Shown: piece by piece, positions 19,268 through 30,789 of the stretch
Layout: each line of letters starts with the position of its first letter
Position numbering within the stretch: position 1 is the stretch's first letter
Assembly (NCBI RefSeq): GCF_003260205.1
Contig: NZ_QERF01000005.1
Coordinates: forward strand, 62,001 to 126,000
Length of the DNA stretch: 64,000 nucleotides
Reading direction: 5' to 3'
Source of the DNA: Winogradskyella tangerina
GTDB lineage: Bacteria > Bacteroidota > Bacteroidia > Flavobacteriales > Flavobacteriaceae
Translations under genes and position numbers: made by a program
Notes under the pieces: generated by a model
Seen by the model: only the letters and a program-made list of their open reading frames with translations
What the model was told of the DNA's origin: nothing
Database searches by the model: none

Positions 19268-20803
19268 ATGCAACATAACAAAGTCCTAATTTTAGATTTC
19301 GGGTCGCAATACACACAGCTAATTGCTAGGCGTGTGAGAGAATTAAACATCTATTGCGAAATTCATCCATTTAATAAGATTCCTTCAGATTCTGATAGCT
19401 TTAGAGCTGTCATTTTATCTGGTAGCCCAAACTCAGTAAGAGGTGAAGATGTCCTTCATCCTGATCTATCAGGAATTAGAGGGAAAAAGCCGATGCTTGC
19501 CGTATGTTACGGTGCGCAGTATCTAGCACATTTTTCTGGAGGTGAGGTGGCAGATTCAAGTACTAGAGAGTACGGAAGAGCTAACCTAGGTTTTATTAAA
19601 TCTGATGAAGACTTTTTTGAAAATATTCACGAAGGTAGTCAAGTATGGATGAGTCATAGTGATACCATTAAAAGACTTCCAGAAGGAGGTGTTTTATTGG
19701 CAAGTACTGCCGATGTTGAAAATGCCGCATTTAAGATTGAAGGCGAAGACACTTACGCGATTCAGTTTCACCCTGAAGTTTATCATACCACAGATGGTCA
19801 TCAATTGTTGCACAACTTTCTCATCAAAATTGGTGGAATAGAGCAAGATTGGACGCCAAACGCTTTTGTTGATGAAACGGTTGAAGAATTAAAGGAAAAG
19901 CTTGGAGATGATAAGGTTGTTCTAGGTTTATCTGGTGGTGTAGATTCATCTGTGGCGGCAATGCTGTTGCACAAAGCTATAGGTAATAACCTCTATTGTA
20001 TCTTCGTAAATAACGGATTGCTTAGAAAAAATGAGTTCGAAGATGTACTACATCAATACGAAGGCATGGGATTGAACGTTAAAGGTGTAGATGCTTCGGC
20101 ACGCTTTTTGGATGCCTTAGAAGGAGAAAGCGATCCTGAGAAAAAACGAAAGATCATAGGTCGCGTGTTCATTGAGGTTTTTGACGATGAAGCCCATCGT
20201 ATAAAAGATGTGAAGTGGTTGGCACAAGGTACAATATACCCAGATGTTATCGAAAGTGTATCGGCAACAGGAGGACCAAGTGCTACAATTAAAAGTCATC
20301 ATAATGTTGGTGGATTACCAGATTACATGAAACTTCAGGTTGTAGAACCATTAAAGGCCTTGTTTAAGGATGAGGTAAGACGTGTTGGTGCTTCGATGAA
20401 TATGGATTCACAGTTGTTAGGACGTCATCCATTTCCGGGTCCTGGATTAGGAATTCGGATTTTAGGAGATCTAACTCGTGAGAAAGTACGTATATTACAA
20501 GAGGTAGATGCTATTTTCATAAATAACCTAAAATCGTGGAATTTATACGATAAGGTTTGGCAGGCAGGAGCGATGCTCTTACCGGTAAATAGTGTAGGAG
20601 TAATGGGTGATGAGCGTACCTACGAGAAATGTGTGGCTTTGAGAGCTGTTGAAAGTACAGACGGAATGACCGCAGATTGGGTGAATTTACCATACGAGTT
20701 TTTACAAAAAACCTCGAATGAAATAATAAATAAAGTCAAAGGTGTAAACAGAGTTGTTTATGACATCAGCTCAAAACCACCAGCGACTATAGAATGGGAA
20801 TAA
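19268..20803 (+). CDS. guaA: GMP synthase (glutamine-hydrolysing)
   Basis: 511 residues from the ATG at 19268; an in-frame TTG at 19253 would add five residues (MLFLH) and is unlikely. It converts XMP to GMP with ATP and glutamine, the last step of guanine nucleotide synthesis. The N-terminal class I amidotransferase carries nucleophile Cys80 in AVCYGAQ, with His168 and Glu170 in QFHPEVY. The ATP-pyrophosphatase domain has the P-loop SGGVDSS at 222-228. The dimerisation domain ends KPPATIEWE, the usual GuaA C-terminus. Length and domain order are normal. It is separate from the surface-gene run upstream and 58 bases before the LysM gene. Confidence 0.98.
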   Translation: MQHNKVLILDFGSQYTQLIARRVRELNIYCEIHPFNKIPSDSDSFRAVILSGSPNSVRGEDVLHPDLSGIRGKKPMLAVCYGAQYLAHFSGGEVADSSTREYGRANLGFIKSDEDFFENIHEGSQVWMSHSDTIKRLPEGGVLLASTADVENAAFKIEGEDTYAIQFHPEVYHTTDGHQLLHNFLIKIGGIEQDWTPNAFVDETVEELKEKLGDDKVVLGLSGGVDSSVAAMLLHKAIGNNLYCIFVNNGLLRKNEFEDVLHQYEGMGLNVKGVDASARFLDALEGESDPEKKRKIIGRVFIEVFDDEAHRIKDVKWLAQGTIYPDVIESVSATGGPSATIKSHHNVGGLPDYMKLQVVEPLKALFKDEVRRVGASMNMDSQLLGRHPFPGPGLGIRILGDLTREKVRILQEVDAIFINNLKSWNLYDKVWQAGAMLLPVNSVGVMGDERTYEKCVALRAVESTDGMTADWVNLPYEFLQKTSNEIINKVKGVNRVVYDISSKPPATIEWE

Positions 20804-20861
20804 AGTAGTGACTTATTAGCTGATTTTGTTTCCAAGAATTGAATTAGCTAAAACAATATAC

Positions 20862-22766
20862 ATGAAGAAGCTTTTATCCATCATACTAATAGGTTTGGCC
20901 ATTAACCTAAGCGCTCAGAACTACAAGGAGCATTCGGTTAAGGAAGGAGAAACAATTGAAAGCATTGCCAAAAAATATTTGGTAACACCATTCGATATAT
21001 TAGCATTAAATCCTGATGCCAAATCAAACTTAAAGCCCAATACGGTACTGATCATTCCAAATTCAAAGGTTAAAAACGAACCAATTGAAGAAGAATCACG
21101 CGAGTTAATTGGATATAAAAACCACAAAGTTAAGCGTAAGGAAACGCTATACGGCTTATCGCAAAAGTACAAGGTATCTGAAGAGGATATTAAAAAAGCT
21201 AATCGCTTTCTTTATTCTGAAAACTTAAAGAAAGGTGATAAGATCAAAATACCGCGCTATAAGACATTTATATCTAAGCAAACCTATAAGAATACCATAA
21301 AGAAGTATACCGTACTGCCGAAGGAAGGTAAATGGCGTGTAGCTTATAAATTTGGTATTACAGTGGCTGAGCTCGAAGGGTTAAACCCAAATATGAAACC
21401 TGTCCTTCAACCTGGAGATGAACTCAATGTTCCGAACATTGAAGATAAGGCAGAAAAGCCGGTTGATTCGCTTTACAGTTATTATGAGGTTTTACCGAAG
21501 GAAGGTTATTATAGGTTGAAGATTAAAACGGGCTTAACACAAGAAGAATTAGAGGACTTAAACCCTGAATTGAAAGATGGTGGACTTAAAGTAGGTATGA
21601 TACTTAAAATACCAGCTTCAGTCGACACAGCATCCAATCTTTCGGATGTTGAAACAACAAAACTAGTTTCAAATTTAAAGAACTTTAAAACCAAAAAACT
21701 AGCTTTAATGATGCCTTATCGTCTTAATAAGATAGATACGGATTCCGTCGAGGAGGCCAAGGACATGATCAAAAACAATAGGTTATTGTCTATTGTATTG
21801 GATTTTCATGTTGGTGTTACGATGGCTTTAGACTCTGCCAAGCAACTAGGTATTTCTACAGATTTAAAAGTATTAGACACCTATTATCAAGCGGCTAGAA
21901 CTCGAGAGTTACTTGAGGCAAATGATTTTTCGGATTACGATGCCGTAATTGGTCCGATGGAAGAACAAAGTTTTGATAGAGTGGCAGTGGCCTTAAGGAG
22001 AGATCGAGTCCCGGTAATTGCCGCATTAAACAAACCAAAGGAGGTGTATTCAAATGTTTTTCAGACTATTCCGGAAGATAAACTTCTAGAAAAAGGAATG
22101 ATAGACTTTGTTAAGAAAGATAGTCTTAAGACCAAGGTGGTTGTTATCGCAGATCAGGCCAATCGAACAAAGGCTCAAATGTTAAAAAAAGAATTTCCTG
22201 ATGCGAAATTGATCTTTTCACAATTAGACAAGAAAACAAAGAAAGATGCTCATTTCATTTATCCGGTTGAATTAGAAAATGTATTTCCTAACGGTAAGAC
22301 CATTGTTTTTCTTGAAACAAATAGTAATCCTTTCGCTTCGAGTGTAATCAGTATGCTTAATGGATTAATGCTTGAAGACATCGAGATTGTTTTAGTGACT
22401 ACAAATAAAAATCGTGCCTTCGAAGGTAAGTCGATTGACAACAATAATTTATCGAACCTTAAATTTCATTATCCATCTGTTCACAAAGATTTTGATGAAG
22501 ATAAGTACAGCTCTTTTGTGAAATCTTATCGTAGAATTTATGGTATTTCACCAAGTAAATATGTTGCTCGTGGTTTCGATATTACCTTAGATATTTTATT
22601 GCGCTTAGCTACTGAAGACAACCTGTACGAAGCCTCTGCAGATATCATCGAAACTGAATATATCGAGAACAAATTTAGATACAACAAATCAATGTTTGGC
22701 GGATACACCAACGAAGCTGTCTATATTGTAAAGTACGATAATCTTAAAATTGTTGAAGCCAATTAA
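20862..22766 (+). CDS. LysM-repeat protein with periplasmic-binding-protein (LppC/PBP1-like) domain
   Basis: 634 residues from the ATG at 20862, where a signal peptide begins (MKKLLSIILIGLAINLSAQ); the longer frame from 20826 would bury it. At least two clear LysM domains (HSVKEGETIESIAKKY at about 23-38, HKVKRKETLYGLSQKY near 88) and two more divergent ones precede residue 260. LysM binds peptidoglycan glycan. The C-terminal half (ALMMPYRLN to the end) looks like a two-lobed type I periplasmic-binding domain, as in LpoA/YraM-type activators and ABC receptors. A role in cell-wall maintenance is plausible but not shown. It is followed directly by an OsmC gene. Confidence 0.8.
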   Translation: MKKLLSIILIGLAINLSAQNYKEHSVKEGETIESIAKKYLVTPFDILALNPDAKSNLKPNTVLIIPNSKVKNEPIEEESRELIGYKNHKVKRKETLYGLSQKYKVSEEDIKKANRFLYSENLKKGDKIKIPRYKTFISKQTYKNTIKKYTVLPKEGKWRVAYKFGITVAELEGLNPNMKPVLQPGDELNVPNIEDKAEKPVDSLYSYYEVLPKEGYYRLKIKTGLTQEELEDLNPELKDGGLKVGMILKIPASVDTASNLSDVETTKLVSNLKNFKTKKLALMMPYRLNKIDTDSVEEAKDMIKNNRLLSIVLDFHVGVTMALDSAKQLGISTDLKVLDTYYQAARTRELLEANDFSDYDAVIGPMEEQSFDRVAVALRRDRVPVIAALNKPKEVYSNVFQTIPEDKLLEKGMIDFVKKDSLKTKVVVIADQANRTKAQMLKKEFPDAKLIFSQLDKKTKKDAHFIYPVELENVFPNGKTIVFLETNSNPFASSVISMLNGLMLEDIEIVLVTTNKNRAFEGKSIDNNNLSNLKFHYPSVHKDFDEDKYSSFVKSYRRIYGISPSKYVARGFDITLDILLRLATEDNLYEASADIIETEYIENKFRYNKSMFGGYTNEAVYIVKYDNLKIVEAN

Positions 22767-22767
22767 T

Positions 22768-23169
22768 ATGACCTCAAAAGTTACATATCAAGGAGATTTA
22801 AGAGCTGAAAGTTTGCATGTAAAATCGGGGAATACTTTTATTACTGATGCTCCTACAGACAATAATGGTAAAGGCGAAGCGTTCTCACCTACAGATACTG
22901 TTGCAACAGGTTTAGCAAGTTGTATGCTAACGGTTATGGGAATAAAAGCAAGAGATATGGGAGTAGATATGTCTGGGACAACGGCTGAGGTGACGAAAAC
23001 CATGGCGAGCGACCCACGAAGAATTTCAAAAATTGAAGTTGTTATCAATTTTCCGATTGAAGCCGACCCTAAGACTAAGGCAATTTTAGAGCGAACCGCA
23101 AATACATGTCCTGTGCATTACAGTTTACATCCCGATATTGAAAAGGATATTACATTTAACTGGCAATAA
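22768..23169 (+). CDS. OsmC/Ohr family peroxide-detoxifying protein
   Basis: 133 residues from the ATG at 22768, directly after the LysM gene stop; an upstream TTG at 22750 would overlap that gene and is less likely. OsmC proteins reduce organic hydroperoxides using two cysteines, here Cys52 in TGLASCMLTV and Cys114 in NTCPVHYSL, at the usual spacing. Cytoplasmic, active as a dimer. The stop is followed at once by the ATG of the DUF922 gene, so they are probably one transcript. Confidence 0.9.
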   Translation: MTSKVTYQGDLRAESLHVKSGNTFITDAPTDNNGKGEAFSPTDTVATGLASCMLTVMGIKARDMGVDMSGTTAEVTKTMASDPRRISKIEVVINFPIEADPKTKAILERTANTCPVHYSLHPDIEKDITFNWQ

Positions 23170-23715
23170 ATGCAATTAAAATCGATCATAATATGTTTGG
23201 TGTTACTTTTTGTTGGAACCAATTCCAATGAGGAAACTATAACATGGAATGAAGAGCGTAAGTTAACATGGGAGGATTTTAAGGCAGGTGCTGATGCCAA
23301 TTCAGAAGCAGTTGCACTTACAGCTTCGGGAATTACGTTTGGCTACTCCGTGAAGACTTCAGGTCGCAGAATTATCGGATTTTCAACTTCTGTGGAAGCC
23401 CATTTTTACCCAAATAAATCATGGTATTTAAGTGATAGCGCCAATGATTATATTCTTGGTCATGAACAGTTGCATTTCGATATAACTGAACTTTATGCGC
23501 GTAAGTTTAGGCAGCAATTAGAGCGTTTGGTTGTAAATCAGAATATTAAGGTTCAGATGAACCAAATCCATGAGGCTATTAATACGGCACTCACTAAAAC
23601 ACAACATACTTACGATGAGCAAACGCAACATTCTATTGTAGAAGAGGCCCAGAAATATTGGGAAGGCTACATTAAGGATGAACTTCAAAAGCTTGATAAA
23701 TACAAGTCTGAATAA
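23170..23715 (+). CDS. DUF922 family putative zinc metalloprotease, exported
   Basis: 181 residues. A short hydrophobic N-terminus (SIIICLVLLFVGTNS) suggests export. The body shows the DUF922 pattern TWEDFKAGAD and a zincin motif HEQLH (His98, Glu99, His102) in LGHEQLHFDITELYARKFR, with a further Glu in ITE. DUF922 is annotated as a putative metalloprotease family; activity is inferred from HExxH. It starts directly on the OsmC stop codon and overlaps the downstream DUF3820 gene by 38 bases in another frame. Confidence 0.82.
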   Translation: MQLKSIIICLVLLFVGTNSNEETITWNEERKLTWEDFKAGADANSEAVALTASGITFGYSVKTSGRRIIGFSTSVEAHFYPNKSWYLSDSANDYILGHEQLHFDITELYARKFRQQLERLVVNQNIKVQMNQIHEAINTALTKTQHTYDEQTQHSIVEEAQKYWEGYIKDELQKLDKYKSE

Positions 23716-23944
23716 ATTGGAAGGTAGTAAAGAGGCCCTTATTGAACTCGCGCACTACAAAATGCCTTTTGGTAAGTATAAAGGTGAATATTTGATTGAT
23801 ATTCCTGAGTATTATTATACCTGGTTTAAGCAGAAAGGTTGGCCTGAAGGTAAACTGGGTAAAATGATGATTCAGATGCACGATATAAAAATTAACGGAC
23901 TTGAAGAAATCATCCATCAGATTAAGAACAACTTCAAGAAATAA
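23678..23944 (+). CDS. DUF3820 family small protein
   Basis: 88 residues. The core is AHYKMPFGKYKGEYLIDIPEYYY followed by KGWPEGKLGKMM, the signature of DUF3820, a small family of unknown biochemical role. The first ATG at 23678 lies inside the DUF922 gene. A TTG at 23717, just after that gene's stop, is a possible alternative start that would remove 13 poorly conserved residues. No signal or membrane segment. It ends two bases before the stop of the convergent methyltransferase gene. Confidence 0.85.
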   Translation: MNFKSLINTSLNKLEGSKEALIELAHYKMPFGKYKGEYLIDIPEYYYTWFKQKGWPEGKLGKMMIQMHDIKINGLEEIIHQIKNNFKK

Positions 23945-23946
23945 AA

Positions 23947-24888
23947 TTAAACTTTTTGCGATAGTATATAAGCTCCGCAGGTTTCCATATCACTATCTGA
24001 TAAATCTCTAAACGCTCGTGCAAGTTGATGGTGTGCTAAAGAATTTTTCCGAGTTCTAACTTTGTGTTCTAATACCTTAAACCCATGATCTTCATTTTGA
24101 GTGAGGTAAAATGAAAAAGGCCGACGCGTAATAATAAAGTCCTTACCAGCTTTCATGATCTTCCATTCAAGATCGCTAAAGGTCCAGTGGCTGTTCCAAT
24201 TTTTTGTAAGTCCAATAGACGAAAAATCAATACTATGAGACATTAATCCTTTCGGTTTTAACCATTTTTTCATCGCTGAAAATGTGCCGTCAATGTCGTC
24301 AATATATTGTAAAACGGACTGCGAGTAAACTAGGTCTACTGAATTATTGAGAATGATTTTTGAATTGTACCAAGGCACATGACACTTAATATATTTATTC
24401 TCAGGATTATCTAAATCTTTAATCTCAGATCTAATAGCATCTAGTCGATTTTCATTCAATGAATTCTTTAAAACAGCTTCTGTCAATATATCAGATGGAA
24501 AAGCATCGTCGTCTAAAGCAGGCTTAATCCTTGGAAATTCTTCATTACCAGGAATATCTATTTGACTTTTGAATAACGTAACTAATTCATTAAACATTTT
24601 CAGATTGCGTTCGGTATCCCAATACTGAACCACATCGAGTGTGTTTAATTGTTCACTTCCAGAAAGTAAAGCGCAAAATCCAATACCTAGAGAATTGCCC
24701 GGGCCTAATTCAGCAACCACCGAAGGGACACCCGATTTATGATTACTCCAGTTATTTAAATGACGCATCCAAACAGAATAGCAGTATCTGCTTCTCTGTG
24801 TGCCTCCACCAGAAGTGTATGGGTGTTTAATTCTTAAAACCTGCCTAATAATAGTTTTAGCCAAAGGGAGAGCTGTCTCTTTGTTCAT
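23947..24888 (-). CDS. Class I SAM-dependent methyltransferase-like protein
   Basis: 313 residues, cytoplasmic. Motif I for SAM binding is VVAELGPGNSLGIGF at about 57-71. A later NNSVDLVYSQSVLQYIDD matches the motif around strand 4 of class I methyltransferases, and WLKPKGLMSHSID matches the post-strand-5 region. The N-terminus contains Arg/Lys and aromatic residues (TQRSRYCYSVWMRHL) seen in glycan- or lipid-related methyltransferases, but the substrate cannot be assigned. Single gene, convergent with the DUF3820 run and divergent from pyrG. Confidence 0.7.
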   Translation of the reverse strand: MNKETALPLAKTIIRQVLRIKHPYTSGGGTQRSRYCYSVWMRHLNNWSNHKSGVPSVVAELGPGNSLGIGFCALLSGSEQLNTLDVVQYWDTERNLKMFNELVTLFKSQIDIPGNEEFPRIKPALDDDAFPSDILTEAVLKNSLNENRLDAIRSEIKDLDNPENKYIKCHVPWYNSKIILNNSVDLVYSQSVLQYIDDIDGTFSAMKKWLKPKGLMSHSIDFSSIGLTKNWNSHWTFSDLEWKIMKAGKDFIITRRPFSFYLTQNEDHGFKVLEHKVRTRKNSLAHHQLARAFRDLSDSDMETCGAYILSQKV

Positions 24889-26853
<1,965 letters not shown>

Positions 26854-26940
26854 TATGCCACTTTGGCGCTAAATGAATTTTGGACGACTTTTTGAGTCCC
26901 AATAATCATTAATTATATATCCGTATTTTCGGAACATATT

Positions 26941-28848
26941 ATGGAAGAAAAAAAACTCGATATTAATTCAATTATAGGATTTATCCTGATTTTCGGAATC
27001 TTGGTGTACATGATGTATCAAAACTCACCGTCCGAAGAAGAGATTGAAGCTCAGAAACAAGCAGAGCAAGAACAAGTTGAAGCCGAGAAAAAACCGAGCA
27101 AACAAGAAGAAACAGTTGTTACGTCTGCCGAAGATTATACAAGCGTAAAAGACATAGATTCTACCCAGCGTATTGCGCTTCAGAATAAGGTAGGGTCTTT
27201 TGCTTATGCATTAGAATTGCCTGGCGAAGACCAAACAACAGTCGAAACTGATGTATTCGAATTAATATTCAACAGAAAAGGTGGTCAACTCGCACAAGTA
27301 AAATTGAAGAACTTTGTGGACTACGATTCTTTACCAATCTATATGGTGAAGGACATGAATAGTAATTTCAATATTACCTTCGGAACCTCAGATAACCGTA
27401 CTTTAAATACACAAGACTTTCCATTTCAACCTTCAGTTTCTAAAAGTGGAGAGAATACAGTGGTATCTATGAAACTAAAAGTTTCAGAATCTGAATTTTT
27501 AGAGTACCGCTACGAGCTTAAACCAGAGGATTACATGATTGATTTTTCCATCAGGTCACAAGGTTTAAGTAATGTGTTTAACACTTCACAGCCAATACAT
27601 TTAGATTGGAAACAAAAAGGGATGCGCCATGCAAAAAGTATCACTTATGAAAATCGCTACACACGCTTAACCTACAAACACGACACAGACCGTGTTGAAA
27701 AGCTTTCGCAAATGGGCGACGATAAAGAAACCGTTGAAAATGTTGATTGGTTGTCCTACAGACAGCATTTCTTCAGTTCAATATTAGTGGCTAATGAGAG
27801 TCCGTTTAGTAAGGTAGACATGACGTCTAAGAATTTAGTTGAAGATGAAGAAGTAGATTCTTTATTTACAAAATTATATACCTCAAAGATTCCGTTGGCC
27901 TACAGCGGTGGTGAGTTGAATAAAAACCTAGGCTTATACTACGGCCCGACGGATGCCAAAATTTTGAAGAGTTATGATAAAGATCTTGAAGAAAGTATTC
28001 CATTCGGTTGGGGAATTTTCGGCTGGATAAATAAAGCCTTGTTTATTCCGTTATTTGCCTGGTTAAGTAGTATGTTACCTTACGGTATTGCCATTATTGT
28101 AATGACCATTTTGGTAAAGCTTATGCTTTCATTTGTACAGTATAAGCAGTTTCTTTCTCAGGCAAAGATGAAAATCTTAAAGCCTGAATTAGATGCCATT
28201 AGAGCCAAGTACAAAGACAACAAACTTAAAGCACAACAAGAAACTATGGCATTGCAAAGTAAGGCAGGTGCAAGTCCACTGAGTGGATGTTTACCAGGCT
28301 TGATGCAGATTCCGGTGTTTTATGCATTATTCATGTTCTTCCCAACAGCTTTCGATCTTAGGCAGAAAAGTTTCTTATGGGTGGACGATCTGAGTTCTTA
28401 TGATTCAATTGCCGAATTACCATTCAATATTCCATTTTATGGTGACCACGTGGCATTATTTCCAATATTGGCAGCTATTGCGATTTTCTTTTATATGAAG
28501 ATGACTACAGGTCAACAAACAGCAATGCAAGGACCACCACAAGAAGGCATGCCAGATATGAGTAAAATGATGAAGTATATGATCTACTTCTCACCATTAT
28601 TAATGTTGGTGTTCTTTAATAATTATGCTTCAGGATTGAGTTTGTATTACTTTATTTCGAACTTAATCAGTATCGGAATTATGCTCGTCATTAAGAATTA
28701 CATTATTGACGAGGAAAAGGTCTTAGCTAAGATCGAAGTGAGTAAATCTAAGCCTAAGAAAGAAAATCGTTTCCAACGTAAAATGAAAGAAATGATGGAG
28801 CAGGCGGAGCAGCAAAAACAAATGCAGCAAAAGCGTAAGAAGAAGTAA
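26941..28848 (+). CDS. yidC: Membrane protein insertase YidC
   Basis: 635 residues. TM1 at about 9-25 (IIGFILIFGILVYMMYQ) is followed by a charged Glu/Lys linker, a large periplasmic beta-sandwich (about 80-355) and the conserved C-terminal insertase core with five helices (from GWINKALFIPLFAWLSS; KQFLSQAKMKILKPELDAI is the cytoplasmic hairpin; PGLMQIPVFYALFMFFP follows). The basic tail KQMQQKRKKK binds ribosomes in related proteins. It inserts inner-membrane proteins alone or with SecYEG. A strong terminator follows. Confidence 0.97.
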   Translation: MEEKKLDINSIIGFILIFGILVYMMYQNSPSEEEIEAQKQAEQEQVEAEKKPSKQEETVVTSAEDYTSVKDIDSTQRIALQNKVGSFAYALELPGEDQTTVETDVFELIFNRKGGQLAQVKLKNFVDYDSLPIYMVKDMNSNFNITFGTSDNRTLNTQDFPFQPSVSKSGENTVVSMKLKVSESEFLEYRYELKPEDYMIDFSIRSQGLSNVFNTSQPIHLDWKQKGMRHAKSITYENRYTRLTYKHDTDRVEKLSQMGDDKETVENVDWLSYRQHFFSSILVANESPFSKVDMTSKNLVEDEEVDSLFTKLYTSKIPLAYSGGELNKNLGLYYGPTDAKILKSYDKDLEESIPFGWGIFGWINKALFIPLFAWLSSMLPYGIAIIVMTILVKLMLSFVQYKQFLSQAKMKILKPELDAIRAKYKDNKLKAQQETMALQSKAGASPLSGCLPGLMQIPVFYALFMFFPTAFDLRQKSFLWVDDLSSYDSIAELPFNIPFYGDHVALFPILAAIAIFFYMKMTTGQQTAMQGPPQEGMPDMSKMMKYMIYFSPLLMLVFFNNYASGLSLYYFISNLISIGIMLVIKNYIIDEEKVLAKIEVSKSKPKKENRFQRKMKEMMEQAEQQKQMQQKRKKK

Positions 28849-28869
28849 TTTTCCATTATCTATATAATG

Positions 28870-28900
28870 AACCCTTAGTTTAACTACTAAGGGTTTTTAT
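28870..28900 (+). terminator. Rho-independent terminator after yidC
   Basis: The 10-bp stem AACCCTTAGT / ACTAAGGGTT (28870-28879 with 28886-28895) has a 6-base loop and is followed by a T-rich tract. Confidence 0.85.
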
Positions 28901-28938
28901 TTTTTATAAATTGAAGCTGAATTATTAAAGGTTAATTT

Positions 28939-29622
28939 ATGGATGACGATATAAAGTCAGAAGTTCTCGAACGACTAGAATTAGATGTAAAATTTGGCTT
29001 TGAAAACAAGTATGAATTGTTTGAAAATCTCATTGATATGTTTTATGATGTTGAAGATTTTGATGAAACCTGGCTAAAGGATGAGATTGAATCAAAAATC
29101 GCAGAACATATAAATCAAAGCAGAAATTGGGAGAGACCGACTGATTTTGAAAAACTACGTGACGCTTTCGATGAATTGAATGCAAATGGTATTGTTGGCT
29201 TACATAAAGCAGGTTATACAAGACAAGACGGTGAAGATGATTGTATGGAAATTATTGAAGAATTGAGCTCTTTAGGAATTAACGCTAAGGGCTACTGCTA
29301 TTACCACACCCAAGATTTAGAACGGCTGATTGAAGGTGATAATCTCCTTTATTTAGGATTTGATAGTCATAATGGAGAGGATGAATCGGCCGTACATGTA
29401 GCAGAAGAAATTGTGGAGGTTTTAAGGCAGAGTGAATTTAATGTGAAATGGAATGGTTCTCTAAATAATAGGATTGAAGTTTCAGGAATCGAATGGAAAA
29501 AGATTATTGACGGCGAGGATTATAATTATGATCGGGTATTCAGAATTGTGAAAAAGTATTTTGGTACTGATAAACCTTCAAATAAAAAGAAAGATTCTAA
29601 ACCCTTTTGGAAATTTTGGTAG
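28939..29622 (+). CDS. DUF6891-like conserved cytoplasmic protein
   Basis: 227 residues, acidic, without signal or membrane segment. The middle part (FEKLRDAFDELNANGIVGLHKAGYTRQDGEDDC) resembles DUF6891 proteins, which are uncharacterised. The second half (LLYLGFDSHN, then AEEIVEVLRQSEFNVKWNGS) looks like a small alpha/beta domain. The C-terminus is basic and Trp-rich (SKPFWKFW). Single gene bracketed by two terminators. No function can be given. Confidence 0.6.
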   Translation: MDDDIKSEVLERLELDVKFGFENKYELFENLIDMFYDVEDFDETWLKDEIESKIAEHINQSRNWERPTDFEKLRDAFDELNANGIVGLHKAGYTRQDGEDDCMEIIEELSSLGINAKGYCYYHTQDLERLIEGDNLLYLGFDSHNGEDESAVHVAEEIVEVLRQSEFNVKWNGSLNNRIEVSGIEWKKIIDGEDYNYDRVFRIVKKYFGTDKPSNKKKDSKPFWKFW

Positions 29623-29651
29623 TGAAACACTAGGTTATTTTAACCAAAAAA

Positions 29652-29678
29652 AAACCCAAACGAGCGTTTGGGTTTCTT
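29652..29678. terminator. Bidirectional terminator between DUF6891-like and fasciclin genes
   Basis: The stem AAACCCAAACG / CGTTTGGGTTT (29652-29662 with 29665-29675) has an A-run before it and T-rich sequence after it, so it can serve both convergent genes. Confidence 0.8.
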
Positions 29679-29732
29679 ACTAACTAAATCAATCAATATA
29701 AAAATGAGGTAATCAGCCTCCACTTTTCTCTT

Positions 29733-30722
29733 TTATCCTAACGGTACTAGGATCACTTTATCAATAACATGAACTACACCGTTAATTCCTTGTATATCTA
29801 CTAAGGTTACAACAATATTACTTACACGACCATTTTGGTCAGTTAAAGTAAAGTTACTTGCGTCTGCTGTGATGTCACCACCTATGGTAGTTACAGTTCC
29901 ACTTGCAAGTTGGTTAGACTGTACATTAGCACCCACTACGTGATATGTTAATACACCATCTACAGTTTCAACTGCAATGTCAGTTAAGGCATTAACTTCT
30001 AATTCTGCTAATAAGTCTACGAAAGCATCGTTTGTTGGCGCAAATACTGTGAATGGACCAGCTGTAGCGTCAGAAACTGTATCAATCCATGGTACAGTAG
30101 GTGAACCTGTATCTGCATAAGCTAAAGCGTCTACTAATATTGATAATGCATCGTTTGAAGTAGCAAATGTTGCAATCGTTGGTAAATCAATTACAGTATC
30201 TACAATATGGATGGTTCCGTTTGTAGCAGTTAAGTTAGGCGTTGTAACTGTAGACTGCCCGTTGAATACTACACCGTTAGTAGTATTAAAATACAAACTT
30301 AAATTTTCGTTATTTGGACCTACTGCTCCTGTATTTGTATAACCAGCTCCAAGGTTTACTAAATCCGTAGAAGAAAGGTTTGCTCCAATGATTACATGAT
30401 TCAATAATATATTTCTTACTAACGCTTCTTCGTCTGCAGTTAGGTTATTTAAATCTAAACCTGTCGCGTTTAATAATGCTGTAAATGCATCGTTATCTGG
30501 TGCTAGAACTGTAAAAGGTCCTGTTCCTTCTAAAGTAGTCACTAGATTTGTAGCCTGTAAAGCTGCTGCTAAAGAAGTTAAACCATTAGCTACCGCTACA
30601 TCCACAACTGTTGTTGTTTGAACTGCTGGTCCGTTGTTGTCGTCATCATCACTACATCCAGTAACACCTAAAACCAATAGAAATACTGTAAGTAATTTGA
30701 AAGTTTTTGAAATAATTTTCAT
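29733..30722 (-). CDS. Fasciclin (FAS1) domain lipoprotein
   Basis: 329 residues. The lipoprotein signal ends VLGVTGC (Cys23) and is followed by SDDDDN, an acidic export signal that in Bacteroidota directs lipoproteins to the outer face of the outer membrane. Two FAS1 domains follow (about 40-175 and 182-328), each with the FTVLAPDNDAF / FTVFAPTNDAF box and the later YH motif (VLTYHVVGA), ending in HVIDKVILVP. FAS1 domains mediate adhesion or matrix binding. Single gene. Confidence 0.92.
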   Translation of the reverse strand: MKIISKTFKLLTVFLLVLGVTGCSDDDDNNGPAVQTTTVVDVAVANGLTSLAAALQATNLVTTLEGTGPFTVLAPDNDAFTALLNATGLDLNNLTADEEALVRNILLNHVIIGANLSSTDLVNLGAGYTNTGAVGPNNENLSLYFNTTNGVVFNGQSTVTTPNLTATNGTIHIVDTVIDLPTIATFATSNDALSILVDALAYADTGSPTVPWIDTVSDATAGPFTVFAPTNDAFVDLLAELEVNALTDIAVETVDGVLTYHVVGANVQSNQLASGTVTTIGGDITADASNFTLTDQNGRVSNIVVTLVDIQGINGVVHVIDKVILVPLG

Positions 30723-30789
30723 TTTTTTGAGTTTTTAAAATTGTTCAACATTGCTACAAACTATTACGTTTGTTTAACAAAAATACGAA

